From Mycobacterium decipiens (lineage in GTDB: Bacteria > Actinomycetota > Actinomycetes > Mycobacteriales > Mycobacteriaceae), in NCBI RefSeq assembly GCF_963853665.1, contig NZ_OY970459.1, positions 4,960,001-5,024,000 of the forward strand: DNA of 64,000 nt. Reading direction: 5' to 3'. Positions within the stretch are counted from its first letter, which is position 1. Every line of letters starts with the position of its first letter. The position numbers were made by a program, and so were the translations under genes. Of this stretch, positions 1 through 8,999 are shown piece after piece. The notes beneath the pieces were generated by a model, which saw only the letters and a program-made list of their open reading frames with translations, had not been told where the DNA came from and made no database searches.

Positions 1-1141
1 GACGACGAAAGGCGAACGCATCGCGCCGGCCCAGCTTGCCGCCGCCGGCGCACCGGACCGGGAGGCCGTCGAACACCACCGTGCCCGACGTCGGTTGCAG
101 CAGCCCAAGCACCATCCGCGCCAACGTCGACTTGCCTGACCCGGATTCGCCGACGATCGCCAGGGTGCTTGCCCGGGGTAACCGGAATGACACCCCGTCA
201 ACGGCGCGATACTCCACCCGCCGCCATGGTGCACCGCGGGTCTCCCGGTAGATCTTGGTCAGTTCCGAGGCGACGAGAATGTCGTCAGCCTCGTTAGGAA
301 CCCGCGACCGGAACTCCCCCGGACCTCTGTTCCGCGCCGTCAGCGACGGAGCCGCGGCCACCAATCGCCGGGTGTATTCGTGCGCAGGGTCTTGCAGGAT
401 TGACCGCGCCGCACCGGATTCCACCACCACTCCGTCCCGGACGACGACGACGGACTCGGCCCGCTGCGCGGCCAGGGCCAGATCGTGGGTGATCAGCAGC
501 AGCGCGGTACCTAGTTCGTCGGTGAGCTCCTGCAGATGGTCGAGCACTTGGCGCTGCACGGTAACGTCGAGTGCGGACGTCGGCTCATCGGCGATCAACA
601 GCCGCGGCCTGCCCGCCAAGCCGATGGCGATCAATGCCCGCTGGCACATGCCGCCGGACAGCTGGTGCGGGTACCGTCCGGCTTGCTTCGTCGGGTCCGG
701 CATGCCGGCCTCAGCGAGTAGCTCCACCGCCCGTCGTCGCGCGGCGCGGCCAGCGGTGTTGGTCCGCAACGCTTCTGCGATTTGAAAGCCGACCTTCCAG
801 ACCGGATTGAGGTTGGTCATCGGGTCCTGGGGAACATAGCCGATCTCTCGTCCCCTTATCGACCGCAGTTGTCTCGCATCGGCCGAGGTGATGTCGCGCC
901 CGTCGAATACGATGCGTCCACTGGTAATTCGTCCTCCGGGCGGAAGTAGCCCGAGAATCGCGGCTGCGGTGGTGGATTTCCCCGATCCCGATTCACCCAC
1001 GACAGCGACGGTTTGACCGCGTAGGACGGCCAGATCCACCCCACGCACGGCGGGAACGTCGGTGCCGAACGTGACCTGAAGTCCCTCGACCGACAACAGT
1101 GGCCCCGCTGCCAGCTCATCGCCACCGGTGCGGGCGCTCAT
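1..1141 (-). CDS. dppD: Dipeptide/heme ABC transporter, double ATP-binding subunit (partial)
   Basis: Orthologue of Rv3663c. This is the ATPase that energises the DppBC membrane channel; the M. tuberculosis Dpp system imports peptides and has been linked to heme uptake. I read it on the minus strand from an ATG at 1139-1141 that overlaps the dppC stop (ATGA), and it runs off the left edge, so the C-terminus is missing. Two ABC domains are visible. The first has Walker A GESGSGKST near residue 45, Q-loop VPQDP, signature LSGGMCQRA and Walker B LLIADEPTSALD. The second restarts with another GESGSGKST near residue 325. The frame is open throughout the visible part. It is the last gene of a dppABCD operon. 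Confidence 0.92.
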   Translation of the reverse strand, partial: MSARTGGDELAAGPLLSVEGLQVTFGTDVPAVRGVDLAVLRGQTVAVVGESGSGKSTTAAAILGLLPPGGRITSGRIVFDGRDITSADARQLRSIRGREIGYVPQDPMTNLNPVWKVGFQIAEALRTNTAGRAARRRAVELLAEAGMPDPTKQAGRYPHQLSGGMCQRALIAIGLAGRPRLLIADEPTSALDVTVQRQVLDHLQELTDELGTALLLITHDLALAAQRAESVVVVRDGVVVESGAARSILQDPAHEYTRRLVAAAPSLTARNRGPGEFRSRVPNEADDILVASELTKIYRETRGAPWRRVEYRAVDGVSFRLPRASTLAIVGESGSGKSTLARMVLGLLQPTSGTVVFDGLPVRCAGGGKLGRRDAFAFRR

Positions 1142-2013
1142 GCCCGCCAGGCCCGTGAGGCCGGGTCCAACGCATCGCGCAGGGCGTCGCCCATCATCAT
1201 GAACGCCAGTACCGTAATTGCCAGTGCGCCCGCGGGATAGAACAGGATGGGCGAGCCCGACCGTAGTCGGGTCTGCGCGACATTGATGTCGCCGCCCCAG
1301 GACACCACCGACGTCGGCAATCCAATGCCGAGGTAGGACAGCGTGGCCTCGGTAACGATGAAGATCCCCAGGGCGATGGTAGCCACCGCGATTACCGGGC
1401 CCATGGCGTTGGGCAGCGCGTGCCGCAGCAGGATCTGAAACCTATTCAGCCCCAATGCTTTAGCTGCAAGCACGTAATCGCTGGCGCGCACCTCGAGCAC
1501 CGCACCGCGAGCGATCCTGGCCACTTGCGGCCAGCCGAACAAGGCCAGAATGGCGATCACAGTCCACACCGTGCGGTGATGCATCACCTGCATGAGCACG
1601 ATGGCGGCCAACAGCAACGGCAGTCCGAAAAACACATCGGTGACGCGTGAAACCGTCGCATCCACCCAGCCTCCGTAAAAGCCGGCCAGTGCTCCCAACG
1701 CGCCGCCCACGACAAACACGGCCAGCGTTGCTCCCAGCCCGACGGCGACCGAGGCCCGCGCACCATAGACGGTGCGCGCGTAGATGTCGTGCCCCTGCAG
1801 GTCGGTACCAAACCAGTGCGCCGCCGACGGCGCAAGCAGGCTCTGGCTGGGATCGGCATAGGTTGGGTCGACTCCGGTAAACAACGCCGGAAGCGCCGCG
1901 ACGACCAGGATGAACAGGATCATCGCCGCGGCGACGACAAACTTGGGACGCCGGCGCAACCCGCGCCATGCGTCGCGCCAAACGCTGTGTCGGGGCCCGA
2001 TCCGCTCACCCAT
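1138..2013 (-). CDS. dppC: Dipeptide ABC transporter permease
   Basis: Orthologue of Rv3664c, 291 aa with the ATG at 2011-2013 (MGERIGP...). This start gives an 8-bp overlap with the end of dppB; an in-frame start nine codons upstream is possible but would lie deeper inside dppB. It is an inner-membrane permease of the DppC/OppC family. It has an N-terminal cytoplasmic stretch, one TM segment, a large extracytoplasmic loop with the family's FGTDLQGHDIYAR motif, then five hydrophobic segments. The EAA loop for ATPase contact is recognisable around GLNRFQILLRHALPN. It pairs with DppB to form the substrate path. Confidence 0.92.
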   Translation of the reverse strand: MGERIGPRHSVWRDAWRGLRRRPKFVVAAAMILFILVVAALPALFTGVDPTYADPSQSLLAPSAAHWFGTDLQGHDIYARTVYGARASVAVGLGATLAVFVVGGALGALAGFYGGWVDATVSRVTDVFFGLPLLLAAIVLMQVMHHRTVWTVIAILALFGWPQVARIARGAVLEVRASDYVLAAKALGLNRFQILLRHALPNAMGPVIAVATIALGIFIVTEATLSYLGIGLPTSVVSWGGDINVAQTRLRSGSPILFYPAGALAITVLAFMMMGDALRDALDPASRAWRA

Positions 2014-2932
2014 AGCGGATCCGCGGGTCCAGGGCCGCATACAGCAGATCCACCAACAGATTGGTGATCAGGTAGATCAGCACCAGCACCGTCACGATCG
2101 ACACCACCGTCGGAGCCTCCTGACGTGTGACCGCTTGATATAGCACGCCGCCGACGCCGTGGATGTTGAAGATGCCTTCGGTCACAATCGCTCCGCCCAT
2201 CAGCGCCCCCGCGTCCGCGCCGAGGAACGTCACCACCGGGATCAGCGAGTTGCGCAGAATGTGCACCGCCACCACCCGGGGCCGCGACAACCCTTTCGCG
2301 GTGGCGGTACGGACATAGTCGGCGTGTGCATTGGCGGCCACGGCCGAGCGGGTCAGTCGCACCACATAGGCGAATGACACCGCTCCCAACACGATCCCGG
2401 GCAGCAGCAGACGGGCGAAGGTGGCCCGTTCGCCCACCGTGACCGGGGCGATTCCGAGCTGGACCCCGAACAGGAACTGAGCCAGGAAACCCAGCACGAA
2501 GATGGGGATCGCGATGATGACGAGTCCGGTGACCAGCACCACCGCATCGAAGATGCCACCCTGGCGCAGGCCGGCGATCACGCCGAATCCGATTCCCAGC
2601 ACTGCCTCCACCGCCAGCGCGATCAAGGCGAGCCTGATGGTGACCGGAAACGCGTGTGCCAGAACGGCACTAACCGGAAGGCCGGAATACGCACGACCCA
2701 AGTCACCATGCAGGATTCCACCAAGGTAGCGCAGGTACTGCAGGATGAACGGATCGTCGAGGTGGTAGCGCGAACGCAGCTGCGCGGCCACCGCGGGGGT
2801 CAAGGGGCGGTCGCCGGCCATCGCGGCCACCGGGTCACCCGGGAGCAGGAAGACCATGCCGTAGATCAGCAGCGTGGCACCGAGGAAAACCGGCACCATC
2901 ACGGCGATCCGACGCGCGATATACCAACCCAT
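2006..2932 (-). CDS. dppB: Dipeptide ABC transporter permease
   Basis: Orthologue of Rv3665c, 308 aa. I chose the ATG at 2930-2932 (MGWYIARR), because it begins with the standard DppB/OppB N-terminal TM helix and leaves one base after the dppA stop; the longer open frame upstream lies inside dppA. The YxxRR start, the FLLPGDP motif after TM1 and the EAA loop (TAKGLSRPRVVAVHILRNS) are typical. Six TM helices are expected. It overlaps dppC by 8 bp, so translation is probably coupled. Confidence 0.92.
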   Translation of the reverse strand: MGWYIARRIAVMVPVFLGATLLIYGMVFLLPGDPVAAMAGDRPLTPAVAAQLRSRYHLDDPFILQYLRYLGGILHGDLGRAYSGLPVSAVLAHAFPVTIRLALIALAVEAVLGIGFGVIAGLRQGGIFDAVVLVTGLVIIAIPIFVLGFLAQFLFGVQLGIAPVTVGERATFARLLLPGIVLGAVSFAYVVRLTRSAVAANAHADYVRTATAKGLSRPRVVAVHILRNSLIPVVTFLGADAGALMGGAIVTEGIFNIHGVGGVLYQAVTRQEAPTVVSIVTVLVLIYLITNLLVDLLYAALDPRIRYG

Positions 2933-2933
2933 G

Positions 2934-4568
2934 TCAGGCCTTGACGATGTTCTCGTAGTCGGGCAGACCGTTCCAGGCGACGGTGACGTTGCTGACCTGC
3001 GACGACCATCCGACCACGCTGATGTAGTCCCACAGCGGGACAACGGGCATGTCGTGAAACAGGATCCGCTGCGCATCATTGACCAGCGCATCGGATTCCC
3101 GCAGCGTGGGTGCGGCTTCGGCAGTAGCCAGCGCCGCGTCGAACTCCCGACTGGAGTACCCAACGTCGTTGGATCCGGCGCCGGTCGCGTACAGCGGAGC
3201 GAGGAACTCAATCATTGATGGGTAGTCACCCTGCCAACCGGCGCGAAACGCACTGTCGATGGTGCGGTTGGTGATCTGGGTGCGCAATCCGGCGAAGGTG
3301 GGCTGCGGAGCGCCCACCGCGTCGATACCCAGCACATTCTTGATGCTGTTGGCCACCGCGTCGACCCAGTCCCGATGGCCGCTGTCGGCGTTGTAGGCGA
3401 TCGCGTATCGGCCGCTCCACGGCGAGATCGCGTTGGCTTGCGCCCAGAGTTTCCGGGCCCGTTCGGGGTTGAAGTCCAAGACCTCATTACCGGGTATGTT
3501 CGGGTCGAATCCCGGCAACGACCGGGCAGTGAAATCGCGTGCCGGACTGCGGGTTCCGACGAAGATATGCTGGCAGATTTGCGGGCGATTGATGGCGGCC
3601 GACAGGGCCAGCCGGCGTAGCCGGCCCTCCTCGCCGCCGAAATGCGGCAGCCGCAACGGGGTGTCAAGGGACTGGTTGACCGCCGCTGGCCCGCTGGTGG
3701 CGTTGTCACCCAGGTCACGCTTGTAGATCGGCAACGCGCTCGGCGGAATCGTGTCCAGGACATCGAGATTGCCGGACAGCAGGTCGGCGTATGCGGTGTC
3801 TAGATTCGCGTAGAACTCGAATCGCAGACCTTTGTTGCGAGGTTTCCGGTTGCCGTGGTAGCCCGGGTTGGGCACCAGGTCGATTTTGACATTGTGTTCC
3901 CAGGCCGGCCCGTCCGAATCGTCGGCAAGCTGGTACGGGCCATTGCCGATCGGGTTGCGGCCAAATGCCGCCATGTCCTGAAATGCCGCGTCCGGCAGCG
4001 GATAGAACGAGCTGTGGCCCAGTCGCAACGTGAAGTCGATGGTCGGCGCCTTGAGCCGCACGGTGAACTCGAGGTCGGTGACCACGCGCAACCCGGACAT
4101 GGTGGTCCGCCTTCCGTCCCCCGGTGCGCCGGCTACCTCGTCGAACCCCTCGATCGGGCTGAAAAACTGCTGCTGCAGTTGGGCATTGGTGCTCGACGCC
4201 CCGTAGTTCCACGCGTTGACGAATGAATGGGCCGTCACCGGCGAGCCGTCGGTGAACTTCCAACCCGGTTTGAGGGTGATTCGGTAGTTGACGTTGTCGG
4301 TGGTCTCGATCGACTGGGCGACCTCCGGCGACGGCTTGCCGGTGGCGTCATAGGACATCAGGCCGGCGAACAGCCGGTCAAGGATGCGGCCGCCATTGCT
4401 GTCGTTGGTGCCCGTCGGGATCAGCGGGTTGGGCGGTTCGCCGCCGTTGACCAGCACCACATCGGGGCTCAGCACACCGCCGCCGCAAGCGGCCACCGGC
4501 GCGACGACCAGCACGGCGGCAGCCACCGGGGCAATCCAGGCCAGCGTGGTCCGCAACCGACGCACCAT
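2934..4568 (-). CDS. dppA: Periplasmic dipeptide/heme-binding lipoprotein
   Basis: Orthologue of Rv3666c, 544 aa from the ATG at 4566-4568. This start places an Arg-rich n-region and hydrophobic core before a lipobox ending VAAC at Cys28, so the mature protein should be a cell-surface lipoprotein. The rest is a family 5 solute-binding protein (SBP_bac_5), with the typical LKPGWKFTDGSPVTA segment near residue 120. It captures substrate for DppBCD and is the first gene of the operon. The open frame upstream of 4568 is a chance extension. Confidence 0.93.
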   Translation of the reverse strand: MVRRLRTTLAWIAPVAAAVLVVAPVAACGGGVLSPDVVLVNGGEPPNPLIPTGTNDSNGGRILDRLFAGLMSYDATGKPSPEVAQSIETTDNVNYRITLKPGWKFTDGSPVTAHSFVNAWNYGASSTNAQLQQQFFSPIEGFDEVAGAPGDGRRTTMSGLRVVTDLEFTVRLKAPTIDFTLRLGHSSFYPLPDAAFQDMAAFGRNPIGNGPYQLADDSDGPAWEHNVKIDLVPNPGYHGNRKPRNKGLRFEFYANLDTAYADLLSGNLDVLDTIPPSALPIYKRDLGDNATSGPAAVNQSLDTPLRLPHFGGEEGRLRRLALSAAINRPQICQHIFVGTRSPARDFTARSLPGFDPNIPGNEVLDFNPERARKLWAQANAISPWSGRYAIAYNADSGHRDWVDAVANSIKNVLGIDAVGAPQPTFAGLRTQITNRTIDSAFRAGWQGDYPSMIEFLAPLYATGAGSNDVGYSSREFDAALATAEAAPTLRESDALVNDAQRILFHDMPVVPLWDYISVVGWSSQVSNVTVAWNGLPDYENIVKA

Positions 4569-4830
4569 GACAGCGACCTTAGGGCGTGCGGCGGCGCCGG
4601 GTCCGGCAGCCCCGTGAGTAGTGAAGTGCCGCCCCGGACGCCAGACCCTCTTGCCCGGACGGCGAGCGCGACGACTGGATGTACGAGGTATTCGGTGACG
4701 CGTGGCAAGTCGACAAGGCTGTTGCCGGTCGATTGCGACCACACCCGGTGGCGCGGATGTACCACTTGCAGTGATCCGGCTCATAGACACATCAACACGC
4801 GGCTCCCATCCACAACCTAGAATCCCGCCA

Positions 4831-5100
4831 GTGACCGTGACATACCTCGCCGCGAATGGCGCCGCGTTTCAGGCGGGGTATCTGATCGCGGCGCTCGGCG
4901 TTCCGACACTGGGATGGGTCTTGCTGATCGTTGGCCTGAAGCAGCGCTCGAGCAGTCGTGATCAACCCGGTGTTCACCGGACCGATCCCCTCTCCCCGCC
5001 GCAAGGTGGATCGCCGGGTACCAGGCTCATCATCATCGGCCTGGTGCTGATGGCGTTGGGTGTGCTGGCGATCCTCGGTCGCCTGGCAACTGCCGGTTAG
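4831..5100 (+). CDS. Small two-TM membrane protein, function unknown
   Basis: An 89-aa frame from a GTG at 4831 (VTVTYLAAN). I preferred this start to the longer upstream one because the residues before it are basic and carry no membrane signature. Two hydrophobic segments are clear: residues about 12-36 (YLIAALGVPTLGWVLLIVGL) and 68-86 (LIIIGLVLMALGVLAILG). A Ser/Gln/Pro-rich polar loop joins them. It resembles other small mycobacterial membrane proteins of unknown role. It is divergent from dppA and sits upstream of another exported protein gene. Confidence 0.55.
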   Translation: MTVTYLAANGAAFQAGYLIAALGVPTLGWVLLIVGLKQRSSSRDQPGVHRTDPLSPPQGGSPGTRLIIIGLVLMALGVLAILGRLATAG

Positions 5101-5136
5101 AAGACGTCTGAGGGGTCGCTGAGCACCGACTTCAGT

Positions 5137-5796
5137 GTGCGCACGGGCTTGGCTCCTGCAATATTGTCATTTGCGCTCATTATCGGCCTCTCTGCGGTAA
5201 TAATCACCGTCGTGACCGCACCTCAAGTGCGCCCGCCACGACGCCGGGTTCACCGGGTAACCGCCGCCGCTGCCCTGGCCACAACGAGCTACGCCACCAC
5301 CATGTTGGGCCCAGCCGCATGGGCCGCACCACCTGATACCAACGGCGAGCCGGCGCCATGCCGGGCGGATCGGATCGCCGTGACCGCGTCGTCGACTCAG
5401 GCCACCCCGGGCCACCGCGCACTGACCCTGAGGTTTGCCCTCGCCGGCGGCGCGGTGCCGTGCACGCTCACCGGCTATCCCTGGGTCGACTCGGGCGCTG
5501 GCGGGCCGCTCATTCATGCCGAGCCCACGCTGCGCGGGCACATGGGTGGCTTGCCGGCAGCCGTCGATGTGCCGCCCACTGTCACGCTGTCGCTATTGCA
5601 AGAGGCGCAGGCCATCGTGGAGGGCATGGCGATCGACGGCGGGGGCAACCAGTGCCCCGCCTACACCGAACTACTCGTCAGCCCGCCCGACACCACCGAG
5701 GTGTTCACCGTGCCGGCCACGATCGACGCCTGCCACCTGCAGGTGCACCCCATCACCCACATTGCGCCAGAACCCGTTGAGTACCAGTTCTCCTGA
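5137..5796 (+). CDS. Secreted DUF4232-like protein
   Basis: The open frame gives 219 aa from a GTG at 5137. A GTG at 5212 is as likely: it yields a classical signal peptide (Arg-rich n-region, Ala/Thr core, AWA-A cleavage site), whereas the longer form adds another hydrophobic segment. The mature part has the DUF4232 hallmarks: an early CRADRIAV segment, the CTLTGYP motif, and a second Cys pair (QCPAY and DACHL) likely to form disulfides. DUF4232 proteins are exported beta-sandwich proteins of unknown function. The gene ends 115 bp before acs and may be independent of it. Confidence 0.7.
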   Translation: MRTGLAPAILSFALIIGLSAVIITVVTAPQVRPPRRRVHRVTAAAALATTSYATTMLGPAAWAAPPDTNGEPAPCRADRIAVTASSTQATPGHRALTLRFALAGGAVPCTLTGYPWVDSGAGGPLIHAEPTLRGHMGGLPAAVDVPPTVTLSLLQEAQAIVEGMAIDGGGNQCPAYTELLVSPPDTTEVFTVPATIDACHLQVHPITHIAPEPVEYQFS

Positions 5797-5911
5797 CCGG
5801 GCAACCTCGCCCGTACGGGTCGCTTCGTCGCAGGGTTAGGCTCACACCCGTTGCCGGGTGGGAATCGATCGCCCTGACCATCGGGCAGCGGATGACAGAG
5901 GAGTAACGCCA

Positions 5912-7867
5912 GTGACCGCCACCGAGCCCGGGGTCCCGTCGTCGTACCCGCCGTCGGCGCAGTTCGCTCAGCAGGCGAACGCCCTCGCCGAGTTGTATCG
6001 CGAGGCCGAGGAGGACCGGCTGGCCTTTTGGGCCAAGCAGGCCCATCGGCTGTCCTGGGCGACACCGTTCACCGAGGTGCTGGACTGGTCGGATGCGCCG
6101 TACGCCAAGTGGTTCATCAATGGCACGCTCAACGTCGCCTATAACTGCGTGGATCGTCACGTCGAGGCCGGCCACGGGGATCGAGTGGCCATCCACTGGG
6201 AAGGAGAGCCGGTCGGTGACCGCCGGACCCTGACCTACTCCGATCTGCAGACCCAGGTGTGCAAGGCGGCCAACGCACTGACCGACCTCGGCCTGGTGGC
6301 CGGTGACCGCGTCGCCATCTACCTGCCGTTGATCCCTGAGGCCGTGATCGCCATGCTGGCCTGCGCCCGGCTCGGAGTCATGCACAGCGTCGTTTTCGGC
6401 GGCTTCACCGCCGCGGCCCTGCAGGCCAGGATCGCCGATGCCCAAGCCAAGCTGCTGATCACCGCGGACGGGCAGTTCCGGCGGGGCAAGCCGTCACCCC
6501 TCAAAGCGGCCGCCGACGAGGCCCTTACGGCGCTCCCCGACTGCCCCGTCGAACACGTTCTAGTGGTGCGGCGCACGGGAATTGAGGTGTCCTGGAACGA
6601 CGACCGCGACCGTTGGTGGCACGACGTCGTCGACTCAGCCGCACCGGCACACACCCCGGAGCCCTTCGATTCCGAGCACCCGCTGTTCCTGCTGTACACG
6701 TCGGGCACCACCGGCAAGCCCAAGGGGATCGTGCACACCAGCGGCGGCTACCTCACCCAATGTTGCTACACGGCGCACACCATTTTCGACGTCAAGCCGC
6801 AGCATGACGTGTTTTGGTGCACCGCCGATATCGGCTGGGTCACCGGCCACACCTACGGCGTCTACGGTCCACTGTCCAATGGGATCACCGAGGTTCTCTA
6901 CGAGGGCACCCCCGATTCGCCCGACCGACACCGGCACTTCCAGATCATCGAAAGATACAGGGTCACAATCTATTACACTGCCCCCACCCTTATCCGGACG
7001 TTCATGAAATGGGGCCGCGAGATCCCGGACAGCCACGATCTGTCCAGCCTGCGGCTGCTCGGGACGGTCGGCGAGCCGATCAACCCCGAGGCATGGCGCT
7101 GGTACCGCGACGTCATCGGCGGTGGACGCACCCCGATCGTGGATACCTGGTGGCAGACCGAGACCGGCTCCGCGATGATCTCGCCGCTACCCGGAGTCGC
7201 TGCGGCCAAACCCGGTTCGGCGATGACGCCGCTACCCGGGATCTCGGCCAAGATCGTCGACGACCACGGCGATCCGCTGCCGCCGGACACCGAGAGTGCC
7301 ACGCACGTCACCGGGTACCTCGTCTTGGACCAGCCGTGGCCGTCGATGCTGCGCGGCATCTGGGGTGACCCCGCGCGATACTGGCACGCCTACTGGTCCA
7401 AGTTCGCCGACAAGGGCTACTACTTCGCCGGGGACGGCGCTCGGATCGACCCGGACGGCGCGATCTGGGTGCTGGGCCGCATCGACGACGTGATGAACGT
7501 GTCCGGGCACCGGATCTCCACCGCCGAAGTGGAATCCGCGCTCGTCGCCCACTCCGGGGTGGCCGAAGCTGCGGTGGTCGGGGTTACCGACGAGACCACC
7601 ACCCAAGCCATCTGTGCGTTCGTCGTCCTATGCGCCAACTACGCCCCGCACGACGGCACCACAGAAGAGTTGCGCGCCCAAGTGGCTGGAGTGATCTCAC
7701 CCATCGCACGGCCGCGCGAAGTTCATGTGGTGCCCGAACTACCCAAGACCCGCAGCGGAAAGATCATGCGCAGGCTGCTGCGCGATGTCGCCGAGAACCG
7801 TGAACTTGGCGACACGTCGACGCTGCTCGACCCCACCGTGTTCGACGCGATCCGGGCCGCCACGTGA
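5912..7867 (+). CDS. acs: Acetyl-CoA synthetase
   Basis: Orthologue of Rv3667, 651 aa. It makes acetyl-CoA from acetate, ATP and CoA via acetyl-AMP, and the mycobacterial enzyme also takes propionate. I start it at the GTG at 5912 behind a strong AGAGGAG ribosome-binding site, which gives the known family length; the frame extends 18 codons upstream without one. It belongs to the AMP-forming ANL superfamily. Visible motifs are YTSGTTGKPKG (phosphate loop, near 255), WWQTETG, the hinge region GRIDDVMNVSGHRIS, and the C-terminal catalytic Lys in KTRSGKIMRR, a known acetylation target in this family. Confidence 0.96.
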   Translation: MTATEPGVPSSYPPSAQFAQQANALAELYREAEEDRLAFWAKQAHRLSWATPFTEVLDWSDAPYAKWFINGTLNVAYNCVDRHVEAGHGDRVAIHWEGEPVGDRRTLTYSDLQTQVCKAANALTDLGLVAGDRVAIYLPLIPEAVIAMLACARLGVMHSVVFGGFTAAALQARIADAQAKLLITADGQFRRGKPSPLKAAADEALTALPDCPVEHVLVVRRTGIEVSWNDDRDRWWHDVVDSAAPAHTPEPFDSEHPLFLLYTSGTTGKPKGIVHTSGGYLTQCCYTAHTIFDVKPQHDVFWCTADIGWVTGHTYGVYGPLSNGITEVLYEGTPDSPDRHRHFQIIERYRVTIYYTAPTLIRTFMKWGREIPDSHDLSSLRLLGTVGEPINPEAWRWYRDVIGGGRTPIVDTWWQTETGSAMISPLPGVAAAKPGSAMTPLPGISAKIVDDHGDPLPPDTESATHVTGYLVLDQPWPSMLRGIWGDPARYWHAYWSKFADKGYYFAGDGARIDPDGAIWVLGRIDDVMNVSGHRISTAEVESALVAHSGVAEAAVVGVTDETTTQAICAFVVLCANYAPHDGTTEELRAQVAGVISPIARPREVHVVPELPKTRSGKIMRRLLRDVAENRELGDTSTLLDPTVFDAIRAAT

Positions 7868-7901
7868 GAGTGGCACCGTCAGCCGAGCCGATACGGCCGA
7901 C

Positions 7902-8600
7902 CTAGGCCGGTACCGGGACGAATCCCGCGCCGGGCCGGTTCTTGGCGTCAATGTCGGCCAGGTCGGCGTTGAACGACATGACCACCGCCGGGGTGTGCAG
8001 TGGGATGTATTTGGTGATGCAACCCGGCAGATTCTCGCTGAAGGCGCCGTGGATCATCCCAACCAGCAGATTGTCGACGGTCACCGGCGCTCCGGAGTCG
8101 CCGGGTCCGCCGCAGACCTGCATCACAATGGTGCCCGGACTCTCGCCCGGCCCCCAAGTGACGCCACACGAATTGCCGGTCGAGCGGCCCTGCTTGCAAG
8201 CGATCTGGCCGAACGTCGGATCCGGGCCGATGCCATTGATCGCGAACCCGTTGAAGATGGCCATCGGTGTCACCTTGGCCGGATCGAACTTGATCACCGC
8301 ATAGTCCAGGCTGTCGTTGCCGGCGACCATGATGCCCACCGGTCCCCTGTTTTCGGCACCCTCGGCGGCGACCTGCGCGCCCGGGCCGCCACAGTGCGCG
8401 GAGGTAAAGCCGATGAGGTCGCCGTTCCTGTCGTGGCCGATGGTGGTCAGGGTGCACATTGTGCCGCCGTTTACGACGATGCCCGCACCACCACCCAGCG
8501 GTACCTTGTCGTCGGCTGCCGCCGTTTTCACGGGAAGGCCCACCACGGCCAAGAGCACGGCCACGAATGCCGCGGCAAAGCGCCGGTGCGCCGTCTGCAA
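7902..8600 (-). CDS. Secreted trypsin-like serine protease
   Basis: Orthologue of Rv3668c, 232 aa. The start is a TTG at 8598-8600, preceded at good spacing by GGGAG; a second TTG six codons upstream is less well placed. It has a Sec signal peptide with a likely cleavage after TAAA near residue 30. The S1/chymotrypsin-fold triad is visible as His in TSAHC, Asp in LDYAVIKFD and Ser in GGPGDSGAP. Paired Cys residues fit extracellular disulfides. It is convergent with acs, only 34 bp apart, and its substrate is unknown. Confidence 0.85.
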   Translation of the reverse strand: MQTAHRRFAAAFVAVLLAVVGLPVKTAAADDKVPLGGGAGIVVNGGTMCTLTTIGHDRNGDLIGFTSAHCGGPGAQVAAEGAENRGPVGIMVAGNDSLDYAVIKFDPAKVTPMAIFNGFAINGIGPDPTFGQIACKQGRSTGNSCGVTWGPGESPGTIVMQVCGGPGDSGAPVTVDNLLVGMIHGAFSENLPGCITKYIPLHTPAVVMSFNADLADIDAKNRPGAGFVPVPA

Positions 8601-8791
8601 AGTAGTACTCCCGTCCAACCGTCGGACACCTCAGAACAGATGCGCCAGTCTAAATGATCGGAGGGCAACGTCGGCCGCAGTTCAAATGGCCTACGACGTC
8701 AATTCGTGGCAAACTCCGCCCCACGGTGGCGTTGGCTGGCCTCGTATGGCACCGCACCGCATGGCAACATGAACCGCGATGACAGCGAATC
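8601..8791. other. Intergenic region without a recognisable gene
   Basis: Leader region of the protease gene (minus strand) running up to the repeat array. Open frames here on both strands are chance translations that continue through the repeats. I see no tRNA, no strong hairpin and no domain-like translation. Confidence 0.4.
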
Positions 8792-8950
8792 GCTCGGTGA
8801 CGATGCGGGCCGGACGACGGCCCGAGGAGGAGCCGAGCAATCGAACCGCGCTCGGTGACGATGCGGGCCAGACGACGGCCCGAGGAGGAGCCGAGCAATC
8901 GAACCGGGCTCGGCGACGATGCGGGCCGGACGACGGCCCGTGGTGGGGGT
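8792..8950 (+). repeat. MIRU-like 58-bp tandem repeat (about 2.7 copies)
   Basis: Two full 58-bp units start at 8792 and 8850, and a third starts at 8908 and degenerates after about 35 bp. Each unit begins GCTCGGTGACGATGCGGGCC and contains an inverted repeat (GGGCC...GGCCC) followed by CGAGGAGGAGCCGAGCAATC. The core is the same as in the 57-bp array at 19154, so both belong to one dispersed family. The unit resembles mycobacterial interspersed repetitive units. The array ends just before the next gene and forms part of its leader. Confidence 0.85.
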
Positions 8951-8999
8951 CCCCCCGCGTGCCGGGGCGAGCCGAGAATTTGAATCGAGAGGACCGTCT

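Noticed and set aside
8806..8940. CRISPR array as an explanation for the regular repeats
   Set aside because: Units are tandem with no unique spacers, the period is 57-58 bp and no cas gene is near.
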